DNA of 64,000 bases, from contig JACKMZ010000005.1 in the NCBI GenBank assembly GCA_024235135.1, forward strand, positions 169,252-233,251, written 5' to 3'. Shown in pieces: positions 44,751 through 54,322 of this stretch. The notes under the pieces were generated by a model that was not told the origin of the DNA, ran no database searches, and saw only the letters and a program-made list of their open reading frames with translations. The position numbers and the translations under genes were made by a program. This DNA comes from Gammaproteobacteria bacterium. GTDB lineage: Bacteria > Pseudomonadota > Gammaproteobacteria > Competibacterales > Competibacteraceae. The stretch's first letter is position 1. Every line of letters starts with the position of its first letter.

Positions 44751-45649
44751 CGGTTGGGACCCCACCGGCCCTGTTTGGGATCATACTCATACGCCTCGGC
44801 GACGGCATTCACGATCAGCAGATACTCGCTGAACGGGTGAGTTTCCAGAAACCGCATGATGAGATTCATGAGCGACAGCACAGTAGCCGACGGCAACATA
44901 TCGCCGCGCCGGTAGCGCCCGGTGGCCTGCCGCACCCGGCCCAAGCAACGACTGATGGCGGTGTCGGTTTCCAGCCCCTGGCGGCGCATCGTGTCATAGA
45001 ACATTTCCAGCGTTTCCGAAGCGGTGGGCAGCGCCTGATCGGGAAAACGCTCCAGCAGGCGGATGAAGATCCCTACCGTCGTGGGCAGGTGCTTTCGTTT
45101 CAGCAACTGATAATAGCGGGGATCGTCCAGGCCCAACATAACGCGCACCTCTGTGCGTTTCCGGTGTTCCTCCAAGGCCAACAGCCGCTCGCCGGAGACC
45201 GGCTGCGCATAGACCTCCTCAACGACGGCTTCCAACTCCTCGATGGAGTGATGCGCCAACACGCGCAGGATCTGCGCCATCAAGCCGCCGACCAACTGAG
45301 AGATCCGCACGCCCCGCCGATAATCGAGCAGACTCAATCGCTGGCGGCCGAGCAAACGACTCGCCCGGCCCTTGTTCAAGACCCCCACTTGCGCCAAGGC
45401 ATCCAGATACGCCTCGATATCGGGCGGAGCTTCCAAGAGTTCGGGATACCGGCTGGCCAACTGATAAATCAGCTCGATGGTCGGGGTAATGGGGTCCTGG
45501 CCCGCGATGATCCGTTTCAGCCGGCTGCGCGGCAGCCCGTAAAGATGCGGCCAGTCGGCGGGCGCCCGAAAGCTGTCCCGCTGGGCCGCCAAGACGGCCC
45601 CGGTTAAGCGTTCGAACGGCGGCGAGAGGGTACGTGAAGTCTTATTCAT
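44747..45649 (-). CDS. Unknown protein with four HTH-like repeats
   Basis: 300 residues from the ATG at 45649 (MNKTSRTLSPPF); an upstream start at 45700 is possible. Four segments share a pattern of the type LG-x-R...Y..G...T...L..L..RFPE: LPRSRLKRIIAG...TIELIYQLASRYPELL, GRQRLSLLDYRRGVRI..., LDDPRYYQLLKRK...RLLERFPD and GRVRQATGRYRRGDML...LIMRFLETHP. Each could fold as a Cro/XRE-like helix-turn-helix. No catalytic motif is present. It is followed with ATGA overlap by the secreted protein. A multi-HTH regulator or DNA-binding scaffold is inferred, not shown. Confidence 0.7.
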   Translation of the reverse strand: MNKTSRTLSPPFERLTGAVLAAQRDSFRAPADWPHLYGLPRSRLKRIIAGQDPITPTIELIYQLASRYPELLEAPPDIEAYLDALAQVGVLNKGRASRLLGRQRLSLLDYRRGVRISQLVGGLMAQILRVLAHHSIEELEAVVEEVYAQPVSGERLLALEEHRKRTEVRVMLGLDDPRYYQLLKRKHLPTTVGIFIRLLERFPDQALPTASETLEMFYDTMRRQGLETDTAISRCLGRVRQATGRYRRGDMLPSATVLSLMNLIMRFLETHPFSEYLLIVNAVAEAYEYDPKQGRWGPNR

Positions 45650-46046
45650 CTTATCTATCGTAGAAACTCCAGCCCATTCTGACAAGGGCTGGTGTGTCAT
45701 GACCGATAAAGATTTCCGCTCCGCCGCGCATGGGCATTGAGCGCCGGGGATTTTCCGCCACGTTAATGTCTTATTCTAAGCAAGGATTTTTGAAGTCGAG
45801 AATGGGGGGAAGGCGCGATGCTATTCATCGGTCTTGAGATATCCATCGCGAGGGCTCCCAAAAGCGTTGACGAGTCGCCGGCGGATTCCCCGGTTGATAG
45901 GCTGGATTCCGCCCGGCCCGCCGGGTTTTCAGTGTTTACCGGTCATCTTGTCCTTGGTATCTCCCGCGACCGTACCCGCGCGTCCGATCTCATTGGCCGC
46001 CGCATCAGCCACGGTGGCCTTTATTTCGGCGACCTTTGGGGAGGGA
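45650..46046. other. Intergenic stretch of about 400 bp
   Basis: It lies upstream of the HTH-repeat gene and downstream of the SLC13-type gene, all on the minus strand. Two overlapping plus-strand frames (about 45818-46118) have no recognisable product. Confidence 0.4.
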
Positions 46047-47543
46047 TTAAAGCAGACCAAGCACATGCCACCAGATCAGATCCAACGGAATCAAGAGCAA
46101 CCCGGTGATTGCGAATAACGCCAAACACACTTTGGCTGTCGCAATCGTCGGCAGGCGACCGACCTGCATGGCGGCAACCAACGGCGGCGCCTGATAGGGC
46201 AGGAAAACGTTGGAAAAAGCCAACACTTGAGTCATGAGCACCGTGGCCAGGGGCAAACCCGTCAGGTGGGCCAAATCTTGCGCGACCGGCGTCATCACCG
46301 CCGGGACGCCCGGTAAATTGGTGATCATCGCAACGACCGTGGAGATCGCTGTTAGGGCCGTGACGTCCCAATAGGGCCGCGCGGAGGAGAACTCCGCCTG
46401 CGTGCTCAGACTGTGCACCACCGACTCGCCCAACCCGGTCGCCGAGATAACCGCGCCCAGACCCATGATGCCGGCGACGAAGAATAAGGTACCGTAGTTG
46501 ATTTCTTCATTGAGGCATTGCTTCGAGGTGAGTCCCGACCCGGGCCAAAGGGTGAAGAGCGCCGCCGCCAGTCCGATCCAGGCCGGTGAAATATGATGCA
46601 GCCCGTCAGTCAACCAAAAGCCAAGACAGAGGGCCAGTACGACCGCCAAACGGCGTTCTTCGACCTTCATCGGGACGGAGCCACGATCCGGCACAGGTTC
46701 GTGCACCGGATCGTGATCGGGAAACATCCACAGAATCAACAGAATCAGGAGGGCGGCTTTTAGGGCGCCCAAGACGGGAAAATGCAGCAGCAAATAATCC
46801 CAATAGGAAAGACGGAACTCATACAGGTTTTCCGCCATTCCGGCCAACATCATGTTGGGTACATTGGCCGGGAGAATGGTAAAAGCCGGCGCAAAGGTTC
46901 CGAAGGCCGCGGCGGTCAGCATACCGATTCGGCCATTGGAACCGGAGCCATACCCCATACGATCGGCGAGGGCCACGATGATAGGGATCAGGAGCACGAT
47001 GCGTCCCATCGCGGAAGGCATCACGAACGCCAACGCCAGGCCGAAAAGAACGATACTGAGAATCACGCTGGAATAACGCGCGCCCAGTATTCCCGAAAGC
47101 AGCGTCGCGGCACGCCCGTCCAACCCCGTGTAACGTATGGCGGCGCCCAGAATGAGACCGCTGAAAACGAGCCAAAAGGTCGACGAATAAAAGCCGGAGA
47201 ATACAATCGGGGGCGGTGCGATCTCAAAGACAACCGCTAACAAGAAAAAAGCCAGCGCCGTCCAGTATTCGGGAACGGCGGCCGTTGCCCACAGGCCGAT
47301 ACAGAAGATGGCGAGTGCGGCGGCGCCGGCTTTCGGGGCTGGGAGGTAAGCCGCGGTAATGAGTCCGACCAGGCACGCCATCACGACGACACCGGAGATT
47401 TGCCACGCACGGCGGGTCAACACCGCCGAGTATTTGGTCCCCATTGCCGGTTGTTCGCCACCGTCACGGGTTAGCGATGGATCGGGTTCAGACGAAGTCA
47501 AGGTGCGTTCTGTCATGGGATAACCGGGTTGTCGCTCAGTCAT
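46047..47543 (-). CDS. SLC13/DASS-family anion:sodium symporter
   Basis: 498 residues with about 11-12 hydrophobic helices after a 40-residue polar N-terminus. Family features are the segment GLWATAAVPEYWTALAFFLL, then FSGFYSSTFWLVFSGLILG, and near the end TNLPGVPAVMTPVAQDLA and FSNVFLPYQAPPLV. Transporters of this group move di- and tricarboxylates, sulfate or similar anions. Several ATGs near the N-terminus leave the start uncertain. No regulator is adjacent. Confidence 0.85.
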   Translation of the reverse strand: MTERQPGYPMTERTLTSSEPDPSLTRDGGEQPAMGTKYSAVLTRRAWQISGVVVMACLVGLITAAYLPAPKAGAAALAIFCIGLWATAAVPEYWTALAFFLLAVVFEIAPPPIVFSGFYSSTFWLVFSGLILGAAIRYTGLDGRAATLLSGILGARYSSVILSIVLFGLALAFVMPSAMGRIVLLIPIIVALADRMGYGSGSNGRIGMLTAAAFGTFAPAFTILPANVPNMMLAGMAENLYEFRLSYWDYLLLHFPVLGALKAALLILLILWMFPDHDPVHEPVPDRGSVPMKVEERRLAVVLALCLGFWLTDGLHHISPAWIGLAAALFTLWPGSGLTSKQCLNEEINYGTLFFVAGIMGLGAVISATGLGESVVHSLSTQAEFSSARPYWDVTALTAISTVVAMITNLPGVPAVMTPVAQDLAHLTGLPLATVLMTQVLAFSNVFLPYQAPPLVAAMQVGRLPTIATAKVCLALFAITGLLLIPLDLIWWHVLGLL

Positions 47544-47725
47544 GAAGTGAGGCTATGGCTTTACTACTCGTTTATTCCGGGGACAATCTTCAGCATATCC
47601 CAGGGGAGCCGCCTAAAAGGGGTTTGGTGATCCATCCGATGATAATCGTTCCAGGAAGGGGAAAATGCGGGACGAAACCGGGCGTCCAAACGAATCGGGC
47701 AAAAAACCACGGGCGGATGGCCGTA

Positions 47726-48301
47726 TCAACGGATATCCTTGCGACGACCACGCCGCAGCCAATGAATAATTCCCAAAATCAGGCCCACCGAAGCAACGCC
47801 CAGTAACAACCGCATTTCGAGATGCTGAATATCGCCCAATAGGGTTTCCAGCGCCGCGCCCAGGAAGAAACCCGCGCTGCCGATCAGCGTGGCCCAAACG
47901 AAAGCGCCCAAGCCGTTCAATAAAGCGAAGCGGGTAACCGACAAATGGGCCATTCCCATGACGAACGGCCCGATGATGCGCAAGCCGTACATGAACCGAA
48001 TCCCCAGAATCAGCGGCGTATCGTAACGCTGCAGCAACTGGTTGACTTGGCGCGCCCGTGGTTGCCAGCTCGGGAATCGAGTCAGCCAACGGTCACCGTT
48101 TAAGTGTCCGAGAAAGAAATACAACTGGTCGCCGAACCAGCTACCGCAGAAGGCGGCCGCGATCGTCCACGTCAGCTCCAGATGCCCCAGGTGGGCGGCG
48201 AATCCAGCCAAGATGAGCACCGTTTCTCCTTCCAGAAAGGTGCCGAGCAACACGGCCAGATAGCCGTAATGTTCTATCAGCGTTTGCAGCGTAGCGTTCA
48301 T
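47726..48301 (-). CDS. DedA-family membrane protein
   Basis: 191 residues from the ATG at 48301 (MNATLQTLIEHYG). The DedA pattern is clear: VLLGTFLEGETVLILAGFAA, then GSWFGDQLYFFLGHLNGDRWL, and the helix RFMYGLRIIGPFVMGMA with the conserved Arg and Gly. DedA proteins are inner-membrane proteins with a role in lipid flipping and membrane homeostasis. The C-terminus is basic (RRGRRKDIR). It stands alone. Confidence 0.93.
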   Translation of the reverse strand: MNATLQTLIEHYGYLAVLLGTFLEGETVLILAGFAAHLGHLELTWTIAAAFCGSWFGDQLYFFLGHLNGDRWLTRFPSWQPRARQVNQLLQRYDTPLILGIRFMYGLRIIGPFVMGMAHLSVTRFALLNGLGAFVWATLIGSAGFFLGAALETLLGDIQHLEMRLLLGVASVGLILGIIHWLRRGRRKDIR

Positions 48302-48619
48302 GGGACCAATGTTTGGAAAAAAAACCTTGAACAAAGCCCGAGTGGGTGAAATCCACCACGGACGACCGATTGCCGTGGTTGTAGCCCACCACGTCGTTGG
48401 TCGAAATTGAGCAATGGCGGAGACATTTATCTAAAAATCAATGAAATACAAGCATGGCATACAAGGTGCACTGTATACGGGCAGGCCAGTATGCCGTTTC
48501 GCAAGCCACCTTGACAGCAGCTTCTGAAATGACCGGCGCCAAGCGGGCGGGCCTTACGACCAAGAACCAGTTCCGAATTCATTGCTTAATTCATTTATCG
48601 AGATTACGAGGGCAACCCC
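48302..48619. other. Divergent spacer of about 320 bp
   Basis: It lies between the DedA gene and the PepSY gene and must carry both promoters. No gene is seen. Confidence 0.4.
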
Positions 48620-48883
48620 ATGACGATTTCCAAGAAAACTATTTTGGGTGCGTTTCTGGCCTTGATGGTCGCCGTGCCGTTTGGCGTTAGCATGGCGGCC
48701 ACTTCTTTCACCAAGGAACAGATTACCCAAGAAGTGACCAAAGACCATCCCGGCAGCCAGGTGGAACACGCCGTGCTCGGGAAACACAAGGAGCATAAAG
48801 CGTGGGTGGTGACGATTAAGGATGCCGACGGCAAGATGCAAACCCTTTATTACAACCCGACCACTGGAAAACCCTTGATGTAG
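48620..48883 (+). CDS. Small periplasmic PepSY-domain protein
   Basis: 87 residues. A signal peptide (FLALMVAVPFGVSMAA) is followed by a single PepSY-like unit: FTKEQITQEVTKDHPGSQVE, then HKAWVVTIKDADGKMQTLYY and a C-terminal NPTTGKPL. PepSY proteins are thought to inhibit proteases or sense periplasmic conditions. It is monocistronic, since a terminator follows. Confidence 0.9.
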   Translation: MTISKKTILGAFLALMVAVPFGVSMAATSFTKEQITQEVTKDHPGSQVEHAVLGKHKEHKAWVVTIKDADGKMQTLYYNPTTGKPLM

Positions 48884-48897
48884 CAACGCGACCTGAT

Positions 48898-48939
48898 GCG
48901 GCCGCTCGGATTCAAGCCCGGGCGGCCGCTTTTTCTTTT
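48898..48939 (+). terminator. Rho-independent terminator after the PepSY gene
   Basis: GCGGCCGC (48898-48905) pairs with GCGGCCGC (48922-48929), followed by TTTTTCTTTT. Strong stem and T-tract. Confidence 0.9.
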
Positions 48940-48970
48940 ACGTAGCTCCTGGGAGTTTTGTCGAGGTGAT

Positions 48971-49873
48971 ATGATCACAATTAATCCTCCGCTGGAAACC
49001 ACCGGCATGATGATGGTCATCGCGCCACCCCGGTTGGCTCGGCAATTGGAAGCGGCGGAACGCGACGCCTGGCTGGATATGTATCGGGCCGCGCCGCCGT
49101 CCTACGCCGTCGAGTTTCAGTTGGAAATACGTTGGGTCAGGGAAGTCCTGTTGTGCCTTTCGCGAGTCATCCCTTTTTCGCTGTTCAACCGGGCGTTGGG
49201 ATTGGGGTTGTTCGCCCCGGCCGACGAGCGCCTGTTGGACAGGGTATTGGCCGTGCTGCAGCGAGCCGCTGAGCACGCCTTTCTGATCAATTACGTTCCC
49301 AGCAGTGACCCACCGGAACTCAAACAGTGGCTGCGAGCCAGAGACCTGGAAGAGTCCGCGAGTTGGGATCGCATCTTCCGTGGCAGTCAACCGTTACCCA
49401 CGGCGGAATCCGAAGCGTGCGACGAATTCTCGCTGGAACGGGTAACCCAACGGTCCGCTTCGGAATGGGCGGATTTTCTGGTCGAACAGTATCGGGTTCC
49501 GGTCAAACCCTGGCTCATGGCGCTGGTTGACCGAACCGGTTGGCGACATTACCTATTGCGGCGCGGCGCCCAAATCATGGCTGTCCGCAGCGTCCATCTC
49601 AGTGACAACGGCATGGTTTGGTCGGGTCTGGAAGCACCGGCACCGGGTGATACAACCCAGTTGTTCGATATGGATTTCCTGTTGGTACAGGGCATTATCC
49701 GCCGCTGTTCCGATCGCGGCATGCGCTATTTCGTGGCGGATATCGAAAGGCCGTCCATCACACGGGATACCTCCGTTTACCGGAACTATGCCCGGTTGGG
49801 ATTCCGCCGAGCCTACCGGCGGGGAAACTTCGTCCCCGCGGCGGGGACGGACCCGATGAAAATCTGGCCGTAA
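48971..49873 (+). CDS. GNAT acetyltransferase-like protein
   Basis: 300 residues from the ATG at 48971, which has GAGGTG directly upstream; the open frame before it overlaps the terminator. The N-terminal half is helical (VREVLLCLSRVIPFSLFNRA). The C-terminal half ends with SVYRNYARLGFRRAYRRGNF, the closing motif of GNAT N-acyltransferases. The acetyl-CoA-binding Q/RxxGxG/A motif is not obvious, so activity is uncertain. The substrate is unknown and there is no operon partner. Confidence 0.7.
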   Translation: MITINPPLETTGMMMVIAPPRLARQLEAAERDAWLDMYRAAPPSYAVEFQLEIRWVREVLLCLSRVIPFSLFNRALGLGLFAPADERLLDRVLAVLQRAAEHAFLINYVPSSDPPELKQWLRARDLEESASWDRIFRGSQPLPTAESEACDEFSLERVTQRSASEWADFLVEQYRVPVKPWLMALVDRTGWRHYLLRRGAQIMAVRSVHLSDNGMVWSGLEAPAPGDTTQLFDMDFLLVQGIIRRCSDRGMRYFVADIERPSITRDTSVYRNYARLGFRRAYRRGNFVPAAGTDPMKIWP

Positions 49874-50412
49874 CGGCGCCGATGGGCTGCCAACACCCAG
49901 TGAAGTTGGCAGCCATCCGGGCAGGCCGTTTCCGGCCGGTAACGAATTCGCTTTCTCCTCTCACTTCTTCAATGGGTTAACAGTTTCCGACAGCGATATT
50001 GGATTGGCGATTGGAACCGGCACTATCGCATCGGACAATACCCAAGGGGCACAGACCGACACAACAGCCATCGTAACGAGGCATCAGGCGCTGGGAGGAT
50101 GGCAAATCCCGTTTCCCGGCAGGCGGTAGACCGGGTTGCGTATCCCGTCCTTGATGAGCAACTGACGTGATTGGGGTTAAACTGATTTCGGTGCGGCCGG
50201 GACTGGAAAACGATGGCCTTGCGGCAAGGTGCTCACGACTTGTCGCGCTCGTCGTGTCCGTTTCGGCGGCTGGGGATGCCGATACCATAACAGCGGGCGA
50301 TCCGAACGAGCCGCTGGTCAACGACGATAAATCGCCGAGTCTTGGCAGCCCCGAGAAGCCGAATGCGGACCGCACCGAATCCGTCGTCATCCCCCAGTCA
50401 ACTGGCCAGCCC
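49874..50412. other. Intergenic or 5' region of about 540 bp before the sensor kinase
   Basis: The kinase frame is open back to a GTG at 50167, but residues encoded there look unlike a protein domain and no ribosome site is strong, so the extension is doubtful. Nothing else was recognised. Confidence 0.4.
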
Positions 50413-51864
50413 ATGGATCGTCCGATGCTTGATTATCTGCTGTATCGCCTTGTCTGGCTGCCCGCCGCCGTGCTGAGTTTCCTGTTGCTGATGGCGCTCG
50501 GTCTGTTGATTGCCCTATCCTGGCAAGATAGCCAGCGGCTCGATCCGGTGCAGAAACACATCACGCAACTGGACCGCCTGCGCACGGTCAATCTTGAAAT
50601 CAATGCATTGGCCTTGGAAAGTTTGGCTAAAAACAGTCTGGTCGGCGAAGGGATATTGGGCAAGCTAGCCGATGAGATTGACAGGTTGAACGCGCAGGAC
50701 AGCTATCTGGTCGAGTCGACCGCCGACAATTTACAGGACATCGTGGAGCTGTTGGTCGACCCGGATATTTCGCCGCAGCGCGCGTTGGTCGAAGGCGCCA
50801 ATCGATTGCGGCAAGTGGTGTCCCGCGAAACCAGCGCGTACGCTCAACTGCTGGCGAGTGTGCAGCAGGATGCCCGCCAGGAAGGCAACATCGCCACCGG
50901 GGTGGCCATAGGATTTCCGCTGTTGATGTTGCTGATGGTGTATCCGGTACGGCGCAGCCTGTTGACGCCGCTGCGGCATTTGAGCGTATTGATGACGGCG
51001 ATCACCCAACAGAATTACGATACTCTGGCCACGCCCGAGAGCAATCCCCTGTTGCAACCCTTGTTCGAGAGTTACAACCAGATGGTCACGCGGCTGCGGG
51101 AACTGGAACTCGAACATCAAACCCGCGAGCGTTCCCTGGTGGCCGCCGTGCAGGACGCGACCGGCGCCCTGCTGGAACAACAAAACGCCTTGGCCAGAGC
51201 GCAACGCTTGGCCGCCGTCGGGGAACTCGCCGCCAGCCTCGCTCATGACTTACGTAATCCACTCGCGGGTGCGCAGATGGCCTGCCGCAACCTGCGTCAG
51301 GACGTGACCGACCCGGATCACGGGGAACGCCTGGAGGTGATCGGCGAGGAATTGCAGCGCGTGACACAATTGCTCAACTCCCTTCTCAGCAGCGCCCGCC
51401 AGATACCCGAGACCGCCCAGGATGTCGATATCGCGCGGCAGGTCGGGGAATTGTTTCGCCTGGTCCGCTATCAGTTGCCCGAAGGCATTCTGCTCGAACA
51501 GCGGATCACGGAGGCGTTGCATTGTTTTCTGCCGCCGGCCGGGTTTCGCCAACTGTTGCTGAACCTGATCATGAACTCGGCCCAGGCCCTGGCCAAACAA
51601 GCCGGCACCATCCGGGTGAGCGCCGAGCGGCGCGACGCCCGGTTAATTCTGACGGTCTGCGACGACGGTCCGGGATTTCCCGTGGAGCTGCTGGAAGGGG
51701 GGATCAGGCCTTTCGCCAGTTGGCGACAGAATGGAACCGGTCTGGGGCTGAGCATGGTGCGCCGCTTCGTCCATGAGCTGGGGGGAGACCTGGATATCGG
51801 CAATCTTCCCCAGGGCGGGGCGTGCGTGACGCTGCGCCTGCCGTGTCGTGGCCAACATGGCTGA
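50413..51864 (+). CDS. Membrane sensor histidine kinase
   Basis: About 483 residues from the ATG at 50413; the frame extends to 50167. Two membrane helices (LVWLPAAVLSFLLLMALGLL and VAIGFPLLMLLMVYPV) frame a periplasmic helical sensor of about 130 residues. A HAMP-like linker follows. The HisKA box has ASLAHDLRNPLAGAQM (phospho-His). The ATPase shows NLIMNSAQALA (N box), CDDGPGFP (G1) and GTGLGLSMVRRF (G2). It partners the sigma-54 response regulator whose start overlaps its 3' end. The signal is unknown. Confidence 0.93.
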   Translation: MDRPMLDYLLYRLVWLPAAVLSFLLLMALGLLIALSWQDSQRLDPVQKHITQLDRLRTVNLEINALALESLAKNSLVGEGILGKLADEIDRLNAQDSYLVESTADNLQDIVELLVDPDISPQRALVEGANRLRQVVSRETSAYAQLLASVQQDARQEGNIATGVAIGFPLLMLLMVYPVRRSLLTPLRHLSVLMTAITQQNYDTLATPESNPLLQPLFESYNQMVTRLRELELEHQTRERSLVAAVQDATGALLEQQNALARAQRLAAVGELAASLAHDLRNPLAGAQMACRNLRQDVTDPDHGERLEVIGEELQRVTQLLNSLLSSARQIPETAQDVDIARQVGELFRLVRYQLPEGILLEQRITEALHCFLPPAGFRQLLLNLIMNSAQALAKQAGTIRVSAERRDARLILTVCDDGPGFPVELLEGGIRPFASWRQNGTGLGLSMVRRFVHELGGDLDIGNLPQGGACVTLRLPCRGQHG

Positions 51865-53269
51865 GACCCTGTTGATCATCGAGGATGAATCGCTGCTGGG
51901 TACCGAATTAGCCCGGCATTACCGCCGTCAGGGTTGGGAAGTCATCTTGGCGGACACGTTGCGAAAAGCCGGTCAGGTTCTGCAACAACCGGGGATCAAA
52001 CCCCAGGTCGTTCTGTCCGACATGAACCTGGCGGATGGCAATGCACTGGATCTGCTTGAAAAATTACGCGAGAAAGGGACGGGAGGGGAATGGATTTTTC
52101 TAACCGGCTATGGCAGCGTGCCGGATTCGGTGCGGGCGCTGCGTCTGGGCGCTTTCGATTTTCTGGAAAAGCCCTGCGATCAGGAACGGCTCGACATGGT
52201 CATGGCCGGCGCGGCTCGCAGCGCCCGCGCGCAGCGGCGTTTGCAAGACGAAGCGGCGGCTCGCAGTCAACAGTACAACCTGGATGCTTTCATCGGTCAG
52301 AGCGCCGCCGCCTATCAGGTCCGCGACATGTTGGGCCGATTGCTAAAAGTGCCCTTCAGCGCGCTGGTCATTACCGGCGAAACCGGCACCGGCAAGGGGT
52401 TGATCGCCCGTATCCTGCACCACGGCGGCCCCCGTGGCAGCGGGCCGCTGATTGAAATCAACTGCGCGGCGCTGCCTCGCGAACTGCTAGAATCGGAACT
52501 GTTCGGCCACGAGGCCGGCGCCTTCACCGGAGCCAAGGGGCGTCGTCGGGGTTTGCTGGAACAGGCGCACGGCGGCACCTTGTTTCTGGACGAAATCGGC
52601 GAATTGGACCTGGACCTGCAGGCCAAACTACTCAAGGCGATCGAGGATCGGGCGATCCGCCGTCTGGGCGGCGAACAGATGATCAACATCGACGTGCAGA
52701 TTCTTGCGGCGACCAACCGCAATCTAGGGGAGATGGTCGAACAAAACCAGTTTCGGGGCGATCTTTATCACCGGCTCAATGTCTTTCAGGTGGAATTGCC
52801 ACCGCTAAGACGGCGCAAGGAAGATCTGGAAAGTCTGGTGCCGCAGTTCGTGGCCGAATACAACCACAAAGCGGGCAAGCGAGTCTCGATCATCCCAGCG
52901 CCGGTGTGGCAGCGTCTGATGAAGCATCAATGGCTGGGCAACATCCGCGAATTGCGCAACGTCGTGGAACGTTGCGTGCTGTTCGCGGACAACGAAGTGT
53001 TTCCCGTTCAATGGCTGCAATTGGGCGAACCGACCGAATCCGCCCCCGTTCCCGCGAAAGCGGCCGAGGCCCGAGTCGAGGGGGACCAACTCTGCATTCC
53101 CCTGGACGGCAGCATGGCCTTGGAAGACATGGATCGCTTCATCATCAAAACCGCCCTGGAAATGCACGACTACAACGTGACGGCCACCGCGCGGGCCTTG
53201 GGCAGCACGCGCGAGACCTTGCGTTATCGTATACAGAAATACGGCCTGAGCAGCGGCTCCACTCCCTGA
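51857..53269 (+). CDS. NtrC-family sigma-54-dependent response regulator
   Basis: About 470 residues; ATG at 51857 or GTG at 51848, both inside the end of the kinase gene. The receiver domain has IIEDESLL, phospho-acceptor Asp in VLSDMNLADG, and EKP. The AAA+ domain has Walker A TGETGTGKGL, the sigma-54 contact loop GAFTGAK, Walker B LFLDEIGEL and LHHGGPRGSGPLIEINCAAL. The C-terminal Fis-type HTH is TATARALGSTRETLRYRI. It activates sigma-54 promoters when phosphorylated. It is convergent with the DmeF gene, 23 bp away. Confidence 0.96.
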   Translation: MAETLLIIEDESLLGTELARHYRRQGWEVILADTLRKAGQVLQQPGIKPQVVLSDMNLADGNALDLLEKLREKGTGGEWIFLTGYGSVPDSVRALRLGAFDFLEKPCDQERLDMVMAGAARSARAQRRLQDEAAARSQQYNLDAFIGQSAAAYQVRDMLGRLLKVPFSALVITGETGTGKGLIARILHHGGPRGSGPLIEINCAALPRELLESELFGHEAGAFTGAKGRRRGLLEQAHGGTLFLDEIGELDLDLQAKLLKAIEDRAIRRLGGEQMINIDVQILAATNRNLGEMVEQNQFRGDLYHRLNVFQVELPPLRRRKEDLESLVPQFVAEYNHKAGKRVSIIPAPVWQRLMKHQWLGNIRELRNVVERCVLFADNEVFPVQWLQLGEPTESAPVPAKAAEARVEGDQLCIPLDGSMALEDMDRFIIKTALEMHDYNVTATARALGSTRETLRYRIQKYGLSSGSTP

Positions 53270-53292
53270 ACACGAGCGGCCTGTTTCGTCAG

Positions 53293-54255
53293 TCACGGCG
53301 AGCATACGGGGAGATTGACCTCCACGGTAATGTGGACCAGCTCTTCATGAATGCTCAATGCCCGTCGGATGACGTCCGGCTCGACGGTCTGGGTGACGAC
53401 GAGTGACAGGATGCAGGCATATTTATCCTTGCCAACCCGCCACACATGCAGATCGGCAATCTCGGCCACGGTCGAAAACTCGCCGACCACTTCGCGGATC
53501 TCCGGCACGACCGGGCTGTCCATCTCGGCATCGATGAGCACGCGGCCCGTATCGCGCAATAGCCCATAAGCCCAGATCGCGACCAGGACGGCTCCGACAA
53601 TGCCCATGACCGGATCGAGCCATGACGCGCCCCACAGTTTGCCGCCGAATAGGGCCACGATGGCGAATAGGGAGGTCGCGGCGTCCGCCAGAACATGCAG
53701 ATAAGCGGCATGGAGATTCAGATCGCGATGAGGGTCGTGGTGCTCATGCTCATGCTCATGCTCATGCTCGCCATGGTGATGTCCGTGATGGTGATCGTTG
53801 TCTTTCAGTAACCAGGCACAGGCCAGATTCACCAAGAGACCGAGCAGGGCGATCCCGATCGCTTGGTTATAGTGAATCGGCGTGGGCGCCAGTAACCGCT
53901 CAACCGACTGGAACATCATGAGTGCCGCCACGCCGACGAGGAAGACGGCGCTGGTATAGCCGCCTAGAATTTCGATCTTCCAGGTCCCGAAGGCAAATCG
54001 GGGATCGTGGGCGAAACGGCGGGCGGCGCCATAAGCAAGTACGGAAAGCCCGAGCGCCAGAGCATGCGAACTCATATGCCAACCGTCGGCGAGCAACGCC
54101 ATGGAATTGAAGGCCCAACCGCCGGCGATCTCCGCGACCATCATGGTAGCCGTCAACACGACCACCCAGCGCGTATTCCGCTCGGCCAGGGGGTTGCCCT
54201 TGTCGAAGACGTGGGAATGTCGCCAGTTCTCAAACAGGGTGGAATCTTGCATCAT
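53293..54255 (-). CDS. dmeF: Cation diffusion facilitator, DmeF-like
   Basis: About 320 residues from the ATG pair at 54255/54252. It starts with a WRHSHVF segment typical of DmeF, then NERRT-like NTRWVVVLTATMMVAEIAGG. Helix 2 has the metal site SMALLADGWHMSSHALALG, and helix 5 ends LHAAYLHVLADAATSLF (second HxxxD site). Between helices 4 and 5 is a His-rich loop (DNDHHHGHHHGEHEH...). DmeF exports Co, Ni and related divalent metals from the cytosol. It is divergent from its likely regulator at 54323. Confidence 0.9.
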   Translation of the reverse strand: MMQDSTLFENWRHSHVFDKGNPLAERNTRWVVVLTATMMVAEIAGGWAFNSMALLADGWHMSSHALALGLSVLAYGAARRFAHDPRFAFGTWKIEILGGYTSAVFLVGVAALMMFQSVERLLAPTPIHYNQAIGIALLGLLVNLACAWLLKDNDHHHGHHHGEHEHEHEHEHHDPHRDLNLHAAYLHVLADAATSLFAIVALFGGKLWGASWLDPVMGIVGAVLVAIWAYGLLRDTGRVLIDAEMDSPVVPEIREVVGEFSTVAEIADLHVWRVGKDKYACILSLVVTQTVEPDVIRRALSIHEELVHITVEVNLPVCSP

Positions 54256-54280
54256 CGGAAGTCTCGAAGCAGTGTCTATA

Positions 54281-54299
54281 TATACCCTACCCCGGTATA
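54281..54299. promoter_or_regulatory. RcnR/CsoR-type operator between dmeF and its regulator
   Basis: TATACC (54281-54286) and GGTATA (54294-54299) form a perfect inverted repeat around CTACCCC. This is a C/G-tract-containing site like those bound by RcnR/DmeR. It lies in the 67-bp divergent spacer, so one dimer or tetramer could control both genes. Confidence 0.65.
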
Positions 54300-54322
54300 C
54301 TATTCTCAGCAAGACGAAACCC

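Noticed and set aside
49977..50414. Minus-strand frame upstream of the sensor kinase
   Set aside because: Low-complexity Ser/Pro/Gly translation without a domain; probably antisense shadow of the kinase leader.
53740..53800. CAT-rich tandem repeat in the dmeF gene
   Set aside because: It encodes the His-rich metal loop of the protein and is not a separate repeat element or CRISPR.
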